A stretch of 64,000 nucleotides of DNA from Providencia rettgeri (GCF_001874625.1 NZ_CP017671.1:1178001-1242000); one strand, 5' to 3'; positions 52,386 through 61,952 are shown, counted from the first letter of the stretch. Program-made: numbers and translations. Notes: generated from the letters alone by a model not told the origin.

Positions 52386-52416
52386 AAATAAAGGGAGTTG
52401 AGCTCCCTTTATTTGT
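52386..52416 (+). terminator. Intrinsic terminator of the bacteriocin operon
   Basis: Perfect 12-bp stem AAATAAAGGGAG / CTCCCTTTATTT with a 5-nt loop, 26 nt after the immunity stop. Confidence 0.85.
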
Positions 52417-52514
52417 ATTCATCAAGTAGTGTTAATCATATTGGCGAAATCTCAAACTAGGTTGTCTAATTTGCATAAGCAAGGGGCTTTTTTCATCGAT
52501 AAGATAACTTTTCA

Positions 52515-53351
52515 ATGACTCATGAGGACTTATCTGTGGATTGGCTACTGTGTTTGTTTGGATTTATTTCAGGAATAACAACGGCATTATTCGGTTTTGG
52601 TGGCGGTTTTATTACGGTTCCACTGTTATATGCTTTGATTACTTTAGTGTGGGGGCCGCAAAGCGAGGCAAGCAGTGTAGCAATGCAAATTGCGGTAGCA
52701 ACATCAACCTGTGTAATGATCTTTTCATCGGCGCTTTCTAGCCGTACTCATTACCTTAAAGGCAACCTGAGTTGGCCGATTATACGTCCCTTTGTTATCC
52801 CTATTTCAATTGGTGGAATTTTTGGGGCAATAGTGGCGCTATCAATAGATAGTGCGTTGATCCGTTGGATATTTATAGGTTACTTAGTCATTACTATTTT
52901 AGATTGCTTTATCCGCCCTGGTTTTATGAATACACAGGCAAATGGTGTAACCGCATCACAAGGGGGCATTTTTGCAGATACCCCCATTGGGGTGGTGATT
53001 GGTGCTGTGGCTGCATTTCTTGGGGTCGGTGGGAGCGTGATGACAGTCCCTTTAATGCGACGTAGAGGCGCGAGTATGATCCAAGCGGCTGCATTTGCCA
53101 ATCCATTGACATTACCAATGGCGATTACAGGAACATTGACGTACTTCTTTTTTGCTATCGACCAACACATTGACCTTGGCGCGGGTTTCCTTGGGATGAT
53201 CTACATTAAAGGTGCATTGATTTTAATCGCAGCGTCATGGCTGGGAATTCGCTTTGCTGGTTTACTAATGCCTTATCTTAGTGATAAACGTCATGCACAA
53301 AGTTATCCGCTATTATTGCTAGTGGTGTTAATGGTGATGTTGTTCACTTAA
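52515..53351 (+). CDS. TSUP family permease (TauE/SafE type)
   Basis: Predicted inner-membrane transporter of the sulfite/sulfonate exporter superfamily; the substrate is unknown. It has 278 aa with about eight hydrophobic segments in two homologous halves, each opening with a glycine motif (FGFGGGFITVPLL near residue 27 and LGVGGSVMTVPLM near 170). It stands between the bacteriocin terminator and glnS with no operon partner. Confidence 0.85.
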   Translation: MTHEDLSVDWLLCLFGFISGITTALFGFGGGFITVPLLYALITLVWGPQSEASSVAMQIAVATSTCVMIFSSALSSRTHYLKGNLSWPIIRPFVIPISIGGIFGAIVALSIDSALIRWIFIGYLVITILDCFIRPGFMNTQANGVTASQGGIFADTPIGVVIGAVAAFLGVGGSVMTVPLMRRRGASMIQAAAFANPLTLPMAITGTLTYFFFAIDQHIDLGAGFLGMIYIKGALILIAASWLGIRFAGLLMPYLSDKRHAQSYPLLLLVVLMVMLFT

Positions 53352-53515
53352 AAATGAATTGGGCTGATGTCGGGAGTTTTTTGCCCTAAATTCCAGTTTG
53401 TTGCACCTTTTGGTGGCTAAGCGCAATCAAACGGTTGTTTCCTGATTGATTATGATAGAATATATTCAGATACTACACGCTTTTAGCGCGCTTTTGGCAT
53501 TGAGGAATGATGACA

Positions 53516-55183
53516 ATGAATGAGGCAGATGCTCGCCCAACAAATTTTATCCGTCAGATCATAGATGAAGATCTGGCGAGCGGAAAACACACATCAGTGC
53601 ATACACGTTTTCCACCAGAACCGAATGGCTATTTACATATTGGTCATGCGAAATCAATCTGCTTGAATTTTGGCATTGCTAAGGACTATCAGGGACAATG
53701 TAATTTACGTTTTGATGATACCAACCCTGTAAAAGAAGATGTCGAATACGTTAACTCCATTCAAGAAGACGTTAAATGGCTAGGTTTTGAATGGACGGGG
53801 AATGTTCGTTATTCCTCTGATTATTTTGATACTTTGTATCAATACGCAATTGAACTGATCAACAAAGGCCTTGCTTATGTTGATGAGCTCAGCCCTGACG
53901 AAATCCGTGAATATCGCGGGACTTTGAAAGAGCCGGGTAAAAACAGTCCATACCGTGAGCGTTTAATTGAAGATAACTTAGCATTATTTGAAAAAATGCG
54001 TGCAGGTGGCTTTGAGGAAGGTAAAGCGTGTTTACGTGCTAAAATTGACATGGCATCCCCATTTATGGTGATGCGCGACCCGGTTTTATATCGTATTAAG
54101 TTTGCGGAACATCACCAATCTGGTAATAAGTGGTGCATTTATCCGATGTATGACTTCACACATTGTATTTCTGATGCGTTAGAAGGTATTACACATTCTT
54201 TATGTACACTTGAGTTCCAAGATAACCGTCGTTTATATGATTGGGTATTAGATAACATCACGATTGATTGTCATCCACGTCAGTACGAGTTTTCTCGTCT
54301 GAATTTGGAATATACGGTGATGTCTAAGCGTAAACTGAACCAATTAGTGACAGAAAAACATGTCAATGGTTGGGACGATCCACGCATGTTAACCATTTCA
54401 GGTTTGCGCCGTCGTGGTTATACCGCTGCTTCTATCCGCGAGTTCTGCCAACGTATTGGTGTCACTAAGCAAGACAACAACGTTGAAATGGCATCATTAG
54501 AGTCCTGTATTCGTGATGACCTGAATGAGTCAGCTCCGCGTGCAATGGCGGTTATTGATCCAGTGCGTGTGGTGATTGAAAACATGCCTGCTGGTGAAGA
54601 AATCTTAACGGCACCAAATCACCCAAATAAACCTGAGATGGGCACTCGCCAAGTGCCATTTAGCAATGAAATTTATATTGACCGTGCAGATTTCCGCGAG
54701 GAAGCAAATCGTCAATATAAACGTTTAGTTTTAGGTAAAGAAGTTCGCTTACGTAACGCTTATATCATCAAAGCTGAGCGTGTTGAGAAAGACGCAGAGG
54801 GCAATATCACGACTATTTATTGTACCTACGATGCAGGTACATTAAATAAAGACCCTGCGGATGGGCGTAAAGTCAGAGGGGTTATTCACTGGGTTAGCGT
54901 AGCACACGCACTGCCAGCGGAAATTCGTTTGTACGACCGCTTATTTACAGTACCAAACCCGGGTGCAGAAGAGGATTTCCTGTCGGTAATCAACCCAGAG
55001 TCATTGGTTATTCGCCAAGGGTTTGTTGAACCAAGCTTAAAAGATGCAGCCCCTGAAAAAGCATATCAGTTTGAGCGTGAAGGGTATTTTTGTGCAGATA
55101 ACCGTTTAAGTAGCGCGGATAACTTGGTCTTTAATAGGACGGTAGGGTTGCGTGATACTTGGGCTAAAATAGAGTCCAACTAA
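53516..55183 (+). CDS. glnS: Glutaminyl-tRNA synthetase GlnS
   Basis: Class I aminoacyl-tRNA synthetase. HIGH motif [15 protein letters not shown] and the KMSKS-equivalent VMSKRKL are intact. Three in-frame ATGs lie close together (53507, 53510, 53516); I chose the last because GAGG is 10 nt upstream and [14 protein letters not shown] aligns with E. coli [14 protein letters not shown]. It has 555 aa (E. coli 554). Confidence 0.97.
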   Translation: MNEADARPTNFIRQIIDEDLASGKHTSVHTRFPPEPNGYLHIGHAKSICLNFGIAKDYQGQCNLRFDDTNPVKEDVEYVNSIQEDVKWLGFEWTGNVRYSSDYFDTLYQYAIELINKGLAYVDELSPDEIREYRGTLKEPGKNSPYRERLIEDNLALFEKMRAGGFEEGKACLRAKIDMASPFMVMRDPVLYRIKFAEHHQSGNKWCIYPMYDFTHCISDALEGITHSLCTLEFQDNRRLYDWVLDNITIDCHPRQYEFSRLNLEYTVMSKRKLNQLVTEKHVNGWDDPRMLTISGLRRRGYTAASIREFCQRIGVTKQDNNVEMASLESCIRDDLNESAPRAMAVIDPVRVVIENMPAGEEILTAPNHPNKPEMGTRQVPFSNEIYIDRADFREEANRQYKRLVLGKEVRLRNAYIIKAERVEKDAEGNITTIYCTYDAGTLNKDPADGRKVRGVIHWVSVAHALPAEIRLYDRLFTVPNPGAEEDFLSVINPESLVIRQGFVEPSLKDAAPEKAYQFEREGYFCADNRLSSADNLVFNRTVGLRDTWAKIESN

Positions 55184-55193
55184 AAAATGTTGT

Positions 55194-55222
55194 AAGCCAA
55201 TGCACATTAGGTGCATTGGCTT
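55194..55222 (+). terminator. Terminator hairpin after glnS
   Basis: Perfect 12-bp stem AAGCCAATGCAC / GTGCATTGGCTT with a 5-nt loop, 10 nt past the glnS stop; only a short T tract follows. Confidence 0.7.
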
Positions 55223-55232
55223 TACCCTCTAA

Positions 55233-55276
55233 CCCTAGTCACATACATATGTATATTTCTAGGGGGGATTTTTTGT
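55233..55276 (+). terminator. Second hairpin after glnS, related to the ERIC core
   Basis: CCCTAG (55233-55238) pairs with CTAGGG (55259-55264) around an ACATACATATGTAT inner stem, then GGGATTTTTTG. The left arm CTAACCCTAGTCACATAC is identical to the core of the ERIC element at 30119-30238, so this looks like an ERIC fragment acting as a terminator. Confidence 0.6.
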
Positions 55277-55463
55277 TTTCTCTGTGATATTGAATAGAGA
55301 ATAATAAAAAATAATCAACAGAAAATGAGGTTATTTAATCAGTTATTACCCTTGTAAATAAAGTGGTTTATTGCTGTATAGAAAGAACTACGCTAAATTA
55401 ATTATGGTTTCTTGTTGTTATTAACCAATAATATCTGAAAATACTGAAATCAAAAATTGATTA

Positions 55464-55531
55464 CGGGATTTAAATCACAAAACAATAAAATCGGTTAGAC
55501 AGTTTGAAAGATTGTATGATAAAGATATACT
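55464..55531 (+). promoter_or_regulatory. Promoter of the GlpP-type operon with CRP-like site
   Basis: TTGAAA (55504-55509), 16 nt, TATACT (55526-55531), expected start near 55538. CGGGATTTAAATCACA (55464-55479) matches the CRP motif at 8 of 10 positions and is centred about 66 bp upstream of that start, close to a class I position. Confidence 0.5.
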
Positions 55532-55537
55532 CCAGTT

Positions 55538-55799
55538 AAGATTAATAAAGATATATAACACACAAAGTGATTAATTTGTTTTTATTAATCTTAATAACTA
55601 ATGTTTTTTCAGGTTAAATTGAAAAACCATTAGTTAGGTTAAATATAAATTAAATTTATATTTTTAAAAAAGATCAAATAATCTATTACTTGGTTTTAAT
55701 AATTAAAAATATAAATAACAGGGTCAGTGAACTGAAAGCCCTCAGAGATCTTAATCAGATCTCTGAGGGCTTTTTTTGTTTTTATTCTAAGGAAATATT
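55538..55799 (+). promoter_or_regulatory. Structured leader RNA of the GlpP-type operon
   Basis: About 260 nt of untranslated leader. It contains a 7-bp hairpin GATTAAT/ATTAATC (55569-55590), a 17-bp hairpin with one mismatch (55595-55611 with 55620-55636, TAACTAATG / CATTAGTTA ends), an AT-rich linker, and the terminator at 55735-55777. I infer a target for conditional antitermination. No riboswitch class is recognised. Confidence 0.65.
55735..55777 (+). terminator. Leader terminator (attenuator) immediately before the operon
   Basis: A 16-bp perfect stem AAAGCCCTCAGAGATC / GATCTCTGAGGGCTTT with a 7-nt loop and a T7 run. It ends 22 nt before the ATG of the first gene, leaving room only for the AAGGA ribosome site. 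A plain gene terminator is not expected here, because the nearest upstream gene (glnS) has its own two hairpins 500 nt earlier. Confidence 0.85.
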
Positions 55800-56594
55800 A
55801 TGTCAAAACAACGTCGTTTATCTAAGATTTTTGCTCAGGATGGGAAATCCGTTACGCTAGCATTAGATGGTTATTTTTTCTCGACAAAAACAGAAGGTAT
55901 CGATAATACAATAAAACAAATGCCAGAATTAGTCGCTAATGGGTTGGATTGTGCGCTGGTAACTTACGGTATGGCAAGGAATTACCAGAAGGAGTTTAAA
56001 GACATTTCGATTGTGCTGCGTGTTGATTCAACGGTGAATGTATATGATAACAGTGTACCTGACACGCAACAGGTATTTACGACAGAGGACGCACTAAAAA
56101 TAGATGCTGATGGCATGGTTTGTATGACCTTTCCTGGCGCATTTAATGAAGAAAAAACCCACGCTATGGTCGCTAGATTGGTAAAAGAAGCAGAACAATG
56201 GAATATGCCTTTCATTGTAGAATCATTGCCTTATGGTTACCCAGTGACTAGTCCAGAATCCAATGAAGCCAAAGTTATTGCGGATGCCGCCCGTATTGCC
56301 GTAGAGCTGGGTGCAGATGTGATCAAAACGCGTTTTTCAGGTACCGAAGACGACTATCTGATTGTTGAAGCTTCGATGGTCCCTGTTTTAGCTTTGGGTG
56401 GACCAAAAACAGATACACTTGGCTACTTTAAATTTGTAGAGCATTGCATGAATATGGGGGCTAAAGGTGTTGCGGTTGGGCGTAACATTACACAAGACCC
56501 TAAACCTATCGCAATGGTTGCAGGTTTAAATGCCATTATTCACCAAGGGGCATCACCTGAAGAAGCTTATGCTCTATATCAAAATACAAAATAA
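55800..56594 (+). CDS. DhnA/LsrF-type class I aldolase
   Basis: TIM-barrel Schiff-base aldolase of the DeoC/FbaB/LacD superfamily, closest in look to LsrF and DhnA-type enzymes. It has 264 aa. Conserved parts are TLALDGYFFS near the N-terminus, the likely Schiff-base lysine K176 in GADVIKTRFSG, and the phosphate-binding loops ALGGPK (199-203) and GVAVGRNI (223-230). It is the first gene of the operon, 22 nt after the leader terminator. It probably cleaves or transfers an acetyl or triose unit from a ketose phosphate; the substrate is not deducible. Confidence 0.85.
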   Translation: MSKQRRLSKIFAQDGKSVTLALDGYFFSTKTEGIDNTIKQMPELVANGLDCALVTYGMARNYQKEFKDISIVLRVDSTVNVYDNSVPDTQQVFTTEDALKIDADGMVCMTFPGAFNEEKTHAMVARLVKEAEQWNMPFIVESLPYGYPVTSPESNEAKVIADAARIAVELGADVIKTRFSGTEDDYLIVEASMVPVLALGGPKTDTLGYFKFVEHCMNMGAKGVAVGRNITQDPKPIAMVAGLNAIIHQGASPEEAYALYQNTK

Positions 56595-56607
56595 TTGGAA
56601 TTAAATA

Positions 56608-57165
56608 ATGAATTTAAATAACACCGTTATTCCATCAGTCAGAAATTACAAATATTTTGAGAAGGCATTAAATTGTCGTTCTGAATATATTTTATTACCA
56701 GATGCCGATATTGGTAATTTGCAATCTATGATTGGAAAATGCCATAAGGCAGGGAAAAAAGTTTTAGTCCATTTAGAATTATTAGGTGGATTTAAACCTG
56801 ACCAATCAGGTATTACGGTGCTTAAAAACTTTTATAAAGTTGACGGTGTTATTTCTTCAAATTTTACAGCTCTACGTTATGCAAAAAAAGAAGGGTTAGA
56901 CACAATATTCAGAGTATTACTAGTGGATTCTCGTTCATTAGAGCAAGCAAGTAATATGGTTAAAAACAATTCAGTTGATGTTGATGCTATTGAATTATTA
57001 CCAGCTGAATATGCCTGTAGTTGTTTTGATTTATTAAAAAGAAGCTTTAATCAAAGTAATAAACCATTCATTGCAGGTGGATTTGTAAAAAGAAAATATA
57101 TTGTCGATAAAATTTTCTATACCGGCTTTAACGGAATTACAACCAGTGAACATACCCTTTGGTAA
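56608..57165 (+). CDS. GlpP-family antiterminator
   Basis: Homologue of GlpP, the glycerol-3-phosphate-responsive mRNA-binding antiterminator of Bacillus glpFK/glpD. It has 185 aa, about the family length. Shared family features are PSVRN (9-13), VHLELLGG (54-61), the GVISS segment (80-84), IELLPA (128-133), AGGFV (156-160) and the C-terminal TTSEHTLW, which parallels TTSNTKLW in Bacillus GlpP. It lies 13 nt after the aldolase gene and downstream of a leader with a strong terminator, so it probably controls its own operon. The ligand may be a pathway sugar phosphate rather than glycerol-3-phosphate. Confidence 0.85.
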   Translation: MNLNNTVIPSVRNYKYFEKALNCRSEYILLPDADIGNLQSMIGKCHKAGKKVLVHLELLGGFKPDQSGITVLKNFYKVDGVISSNFTALRYAKKEGLDTIFRVLLVDSRSLEQASNMVKNNSVDVDAIELLPAEYACSCFDLLKRSFNQSNKPFIAGGFVKRKYIVDKIFYTGFNGITTSEHTLW

Positions 57166-57203
57166 ACAACAATTATAAAAATCCGATTACAAAGAGGCTC
57201 ATA

Positions 57204-58756
57204 ATGAAAACACAATATGTCATGGGCATTGATAATGGTGGAACCGTCACCAAAGCAGCTATCTATAACCTAGAAGGCCAGGTTGTCTCTATTGCTTCAA
57301 ATACGACACGAATGATCACTCCAAAACCTTTTTTCACTGAAAGGGATATTGCAGAACTTTGGCAATCAAATCTTTTAGTTATTAAAGAGGTGCTAAAAAA
57401 ATCCGCTATAGATGCTGAGGATATTATTGGTATATCTGTGACAGGTCACGGAAATGGGTTGTACCTCGTTGATGAACAGGGAAATGCGACGCGTAATGGT
57501 ATCGTATCCACAGATAATCGAGCAAAACAATATGTCGAAAACTGGTATCAGTCACCTCGATTTGAAAGTGATATTTTGCCAAAAACGATGCAGTCCATCT
57601 GGGCAGGGCAGCCTGTTGCGTTGCTTGCATGGTTGCGTGATCATGAACCTGAGAGCTTACAAAAAGCCCGTTATATTTTTATGGTCAAAGACCTGATCCG
57701 TTTTTATTTAACAGGTGAGGCATACCAAGAGCTGACAGATATTTCAGGGACTAACTTAATTAATGTACGTGACCGTTGTTATGACGATGAAATTCTTGAA
57801 TTTTGGGGCGGTTTAGAGTGGAAAGACAAGCTGCCACCAATCAAATTATCAACGGATTGTTGTGGGTATATCACCCCCGAAATTGCTGAGTTGACGGGGC
57901 TAAGTGCGGGTACTCCTGTATCAGGGGGATATTTGATATTTCAGCATCATCTTTAGCATCGGGTGTTAACCAAATTAATAAATTAGCGATTGTGGCGGGG
58001 ACGTGGAGTATTAATGAATACGTAACAGACAAGCCAGTCGTTGATAAAAACCTATTTATGACATCTATTTATCCAATGGAAAATAGATGGCAAATTACAG
58101 AAGCCAGCCCAACCTCTGCCAGTAATTTAGAGTGGTTTATTACACATTTTATGGCAGCGGACAAACAACTCGAAGAATCGAAGGGCGGTTCAGTTTATGA
58201 GCTTTGTAATCAACTCGTTGCTGCAACAACACCAAGCGAAAGCCAACTCATGTTTTTTCCTTTTGTTTTTGGTTCCAATACCATTCCAGATGCAACAGCA
58301 GGGTTTGTTGGTGTCACTAGTTTTCATCATCGTGGGCACTTTTTGCGTGCTATCTATGAAGGGGTCGCGTTTAGTCATCTTTATCACGTTGAAAGGTTAA
58401 GAAAGATTAACCCACAACTCAGTGATGTGGTTCGTATTGCTGGAGGGATAACGCATTCCCCAGTTTGGCTACAAATTTTTGCTGATATCTTCCAGTGCCA
58501 GCTTGAAATTGTAGATGTTCAAGAACACGGCACACTGGGTGCGGCCATGACAGCGGCCGTGATGGAAGGGCATTTCCCAGATGTATTTGCTGCCTGTGAA
58601 GTGATGGTCAAAGTAGCCGATATCATCAAGCCGGATACAGCGAATAAAACCGTTTATCAGCAAAAGTACGCACTGTATAAACGCATGCTTGATGATATGC
58701 AAGCTACATGGAAATCCCATAGTCGTTCACCAATGCATATGTTAGCTACTGAATAA
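57204..58756 (+). pseudogene. FGGY carbohydrate kinase (LyxK-like), frameshifted
   Basis: It resembles L-xylulose kinase LyxK. The 5' frame (57204-57956) has the phosphate motif GIDNGGTVTKAA and FTERDIAELWQ; the 3' frame (to 58756) has EASPTSASNLEWF, AIYEGVAFSHLYHVERLR and IAGGITHSPVWLQIFADIF. The reading frame breaks at the three Ts at 57932-57934: one more T would restore GGYFDISASSLASG, which matches GGLFDVVSTALCAG of LyxK, and give about 517 aa. Either a real one-base deletion or a sequencing error. The ATG at 57204 has AGAGG upstream. Without full length, the ATP-binding domain would be lost. Confidence 0.85.
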
Positions 58757-58771
58757 TAAAAGGAATTAATT

Positions 58772-59533
58772 ATGAAACTTCACTTACAAGGAAAAAACGC
58801 ATTAGTGACAGGTGGGGCGACAGGGCTTGGACGTGAGTTTGTTCGTTCATTAGCACAAGAAGGCGTTAATGTCTGTTTTACTTACCGCAGTCATCCTGAC
58901 GATGCAGAGTCATTAGTGAAAGAAATCAATGGGAAAAGTGGTGTAAAAGTCCAAGCCATTAGAACCGACTTAAGTGATAGCGAAGCTATCGATACCCTAT
59001 TCGATAGTGGGTTAAGTGAGTTCGGGCAGTTTGATATTTTGGTCAATAATGCGGCTGTCTGGCTATCAGGTAAAGTGAGCGAAATCTCATTGGAGGATTG
59101 GGATAAGGTGATGAATGTGAATTTGAAATCAGTTTTTCATCTAAGCAAGTTATTTGTTAACCAATGTTTAGCTAAGGAAATAACAGGTTCGATTTTGAAT
59201 ATCACCTCACAAGCAGCTTTTCATGGTTCAACAACTGGGCATTCTCATTATGCGGCCAGTAAAGCAGGGTTAGTGGCTTTTTCAATCTCATTAGCTAGAG
59301 AAGTGGCAAAACAAAATATTAATGTGAATAACATTGCAGTAGGCATTATGGATACGGAGATGATCCGCGAGAATTTGCGCAATAATACGGAATATTATCT
59401 TAATCGTATACCAAATGGTCGCGTCGCTTCTCCATCCGAAATTGCAGATATCGGGGTATTTTTAGTTTCACAAAAAGCGAGTTATATGACTGGTGCAACC
59501 ATTGATGTGACCGGTGGCATGTTAATGCGTTAA
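58772..59533 (+). CDS. Short-chain dehydrogenase/reductase
   Basis: NAD(P)-dependent oxidoreductase of the classical SDR type, 253 aa. The cofactor motif VTGGATGLGREF, NNAA (ILVNNAAVWLSG), catalytic Ser in ITSQAAF, and YAASK are all intact. It probably interconverts an alcohol and ketone on the sugar or polyol handled by this operon. It sits 15 nt after the kinase gene with AAAGGA upstream. Confidence 0.88.
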   Translation: MKLHLQGKNALVTGGATGLGREFVRSLAQEGVNVCFTYRSHPDDAESLVKEINGKSGVKVQAIRTDLSDSEAIDTLFDSGLSEFGQFDILVNNAAVWLSGKVSEISLEDWDKVMNVNLKSVFHLSKLFVNQCLAKEITGSILNITSQAAFHGSTTGHSHYAASKAGLVAFSISLAREVAKQNINVNNIAVGIMDTEMIRENLRNNTEYYLNRIPNGRVASPSEIADIGVFLVSQKASYMTGATIDVTGGMLMR

Positions 59534-59550
59534 GTAAAAGGGGAAAGAAA

Positions 59551-60546
59551 ATGAAATGCCTTGCGATTGCCGATTTATTCATTAAAAAGAATACGATGGA
59601 TTTAGGCTTAGAGAAATTACGTAATAACGGTATTGATGTGACGGTTAATCAGTGGACACACAGCTCCATCGAAAAGCTTCAAGAAGATAACTTACAAATT
59701 GAGCAGCATGGTTCAGAAGCGGTAACTTTACCCGTTGAACTGTATACAAGTGCACAAGATGCTGAATTAGTGGTCACCCAATTTGCGCCAATAAATAAAG
59801 CGGTGATTGATAGTTTGCCAAAACTAAAATATATCGGGGTGCTGCGTGGCGGTATTGAAAATATTAATGTTGAATATGCGAAAAGCAAGGGAATTAAGGT
59901 GTTCAATACACCAGGGCGTAATGCGCGTAGTGTCGCTGAGTTTACTGTCGGGTTAATGTTATCTGAGACGCGTAATATTGCCCGAGCACATGACGCACTT
60001 AAAGATAAGCATTGGCGTAAAGATTTTCCTAATGCAGATGTTATTCCCGAAATAGGCGGGAAAATAATAGGGTTAGTCGGTTTTGGGCATATTGCACAGT
60101 TAGTTGCTAAATTTTTATCCGGTTTTGGGTGTACAATTTTATATTATGATAAATATGTGAGCGATATTGCTGGGTTTACTAAAGTTGAAACCTTAGAAGA
60201 ATTAGTTTCCCAAGCGGATATTATTTCCTTACATGCAAGGCTATCCAGCGAAACACAAAATTTAATTAATAAAAAACATTTTGATTTAATGAAAAAGACC
60301 ACCACTATTATTAATACGGCGAGGTCAGGTTTAATTAATGAAAGTGATTTGATTGAAGCATTAAAGAATGGAAGAATCATGGGGGCGGCAATTGATACCT
60401 TTGATGATGAACCACTAAAAGATAATAGTGAATTTTATTTATTAGATAATATCACTATCACACCTCATATGGCGGGGAGTACTCTTGATGCATTTAGCAA
60501 TACACCAAAATTATTTTCAGAGTTATTTCTGAAAGAAATAAAATAG
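59551..60546 (+). CDS. D-isomer-specific 2-hydroxyacid dehydrogenase family protein
   Basis: NAD-dependent dehydrogenase of the phosphoglycerate/hydroxypyruvate type, 331 aa. The catalytic Arg is in LRGGIENINVEYA, the Rossmann motif is GLVGFGHIAQLVAKFL, and Glu and His of the active site are in AAIDTFDDEPL and ITPHMAGST. It starts 17 nt after the SDR gene with AAAGGGG upstream. A sugar-acid substrate would fit the family; the exact one is unknown. Confidence 0.88.
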   Translation: MKCLAIADLFIKKNTMDLGLEKLRNNGIDVTVNQWTHSSIEKLQEDNLQIEQHGSEAVTLPVELYTSAQDAELVVTQFAPINKAVIDSLPKLKYIGVLRGGIENINVEYAKSKGIKVFNTPGRNARSVAEFTVGLMLSETRNIARAHDALKDKHWRKDFPNADVIPEIGGKIIGLVGFGHIAQLVAKFLSGFGCTILYYDKYVSDIAGFTKVETLEELVSQADIISLHARLSSETQNLINKKHFDLMKKTTTIINTARSGLINESDLIEALKNGRIMGAAIDTFDDEPLKDNSEFYLLDNITITPHMAGSTLDAFSNTPKLFSELFLKEIK

Positions 60547-60641
60547 AGTTATTAAATTAAAATAAAAATTTAATATTAAACGATAGGATGCGTGCTATTA
60601 CCATGCATTCTATTTCAAATCCTTTTACGTGAGAAAATGCT

Positions 60642-61898
60642 ATGGATATTATCAATAGTATTATAGGCCTTGGTGCATCTGTCATGATGCCCATTATTTT
60701 CTTTATTATTGCATTATGTTTTGGCGTAAGAGTAGGTACAGCATTTAAAGCAGGAATGCTTGTGGGAATTGGCTTCGTCGGCGTTGGATTGGTAATTAAT
60801 TTATTATTATCTAATCTTGGCCCTGCATCGCAATCAATGGTAGAGAAAATGGGATTAAACCTAACGGTTGTTGATACAGGTTGGCCTACGGCATCAACGA
60901 TTGGGTGGGGCTCTCCGATTATGTTACCGGTAGTCGTAGGCTTTATTGTGATAAACCTATTAATGGTTGTTTTTAAAATGACAAAAACCATTAATATCGA
61001 TATTTTTAATTATTGGATCTTCTTACTTGTTGGTTCAGTCGTTTACGCAGGTACTGAAAGTTATTGGCTCTCAATTGGTATCACCTATGTTATTTTTATT
61101 TTAACATTAGTTGCTGCGGATATTACTGCGCCTTATTTACAGCGAAACTATAATTTAAAAGGAATTTCGTTCCCGCATTTAACTTGTATCATGTATGTTC
61201 CCTTTGGAATAGCAACTAATTATATTATTGAAAAAATACCGGGGGTTTCTAAAATTAATTTAGAACCCGAAACGATCAATAAAAAATTTGGTGTTTTTGG
61301 CGAGCCATTAACACTCGGATTTATTCTTGGTTTAGTTTTAGCATTAATGGCAGGTTATAGCATTAGTGAGTCTGTTGCGTTGGCCGTTACTGTATCTGCT
61401 GCAATGTTATTGCTGCCTAAAATGATCGAAATATTAGTTCAAGGTTTATTAATTGTACGAGATGCCGTTGAAGCTAAATTGAAAAAAGTATTTCCTAATC
61501 GAGACTTCTATATAGGAATGGATACCGCTTTATTAATTGGGGAGCCATCAGTATTAGCGACAGGGCTTTTACTCATCCCAATGGCAATTGTGCTCGCATT
61601 TATTTTACCGGGTAATAAAGTATTACCTTTCGTTGACCTTGCTTCATTAATGTTTTTATTAGCAATGGTTACGCCTTTCTGTAAGCGTAATATGTTTAGA
61701 ATGTTTATTTGTGGAACACTTGTCCTTACATCTATTTATTATGTTGGGACAGATATTTCTAAAGAGTATACACAGGCGGCAGTTAATTCAAATATCCCTG
61801 TCCCAGAAGGTATTTCTGAAATGACAAACATTGTCGGTGGGGCAACAACACCAGCAGGTTGGGTGGCTGTTAAAGTCGGGGAGATGATAGCAAACTAG
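60642..61898 (+). CDS. Galactitol-type PTS EIIC permease
   Basis: Membrane subunit of a phosphotransferase transporter of the GatC/SgcC family, 418 aa with about ten hydrophobic segments. Family stretches include RVGTAFKAGMLVGIGFVG, DTGWPTASTIGWGSP and DTALLIGEPSV. No EIIA or EIIB gene is found anywhere in the window, so partners must be supplied from elsewhere or the protein works alone. It lies 95 nt after the dehydrogenase and ends the operon. Confidence 0.88.
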   Translation: MDIINSIIGLGASVMMPIIFFIIALCFGVRVGTAFKAGMLVGIGFVGVGLVINLLLSNLGPASQSMVEKMGLNLTVVDTGWPTASTIGWGSPIMLPVVVGFIVINLLMVVFKMTKTINIDIFNYWIFLLVGSVVYAGTESYWLSIGITYVIFILTLVAADITAPYLQRNYNLKGISFPHLTCIMYVPFGIATNYIIEKIPGVSKINLEPETINKKFGVFGEPLTLGFILGLVLALMAGYSISESVALAVTVSAAMLLLPKMIEILVQGLLIVRDAVEAKLKKVFPNRDFYIGMDTALLIGEPSVLATGLLLIPMAIVLAFILPGNKVLPFVDLASLMFLLAMVTPFCKRNMFRMFICGTLVLTSIYYVGTDISKEYTQAAVNSNIPVPEGISEMTNIVGGATTPAGWVAVKVGEMIAN

Positions 61899-61908
61899 TC
61901 AATCATCC

Positions 61909-61944
61909 AGTAGGTGTTTTTATTTATGGTTAAAAACACCTACT
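61909..61944. terminator. Terminator at the end of the GlpP-type operon
   Basis: 14-bp stem AGTAGGTGTTTTTA / TAAAAACACCTACT with an 8-nt loop, 10 nt past the EIIC stop and 8 nt past the end of the convergent DUF5329 gene; probably serves both. Confidence 0.75.
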
Positions 61945-61952
61945 GTGACTTC

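Noticed and set aside
55538..55799. Known riboswitch or BglG/LicT-type RAT element in the leader
   Set aside because: No riboswitch core sequence I recognise and no RAT-like sequence overlapping the terminator; a BglG-type protein is also absent from the window.
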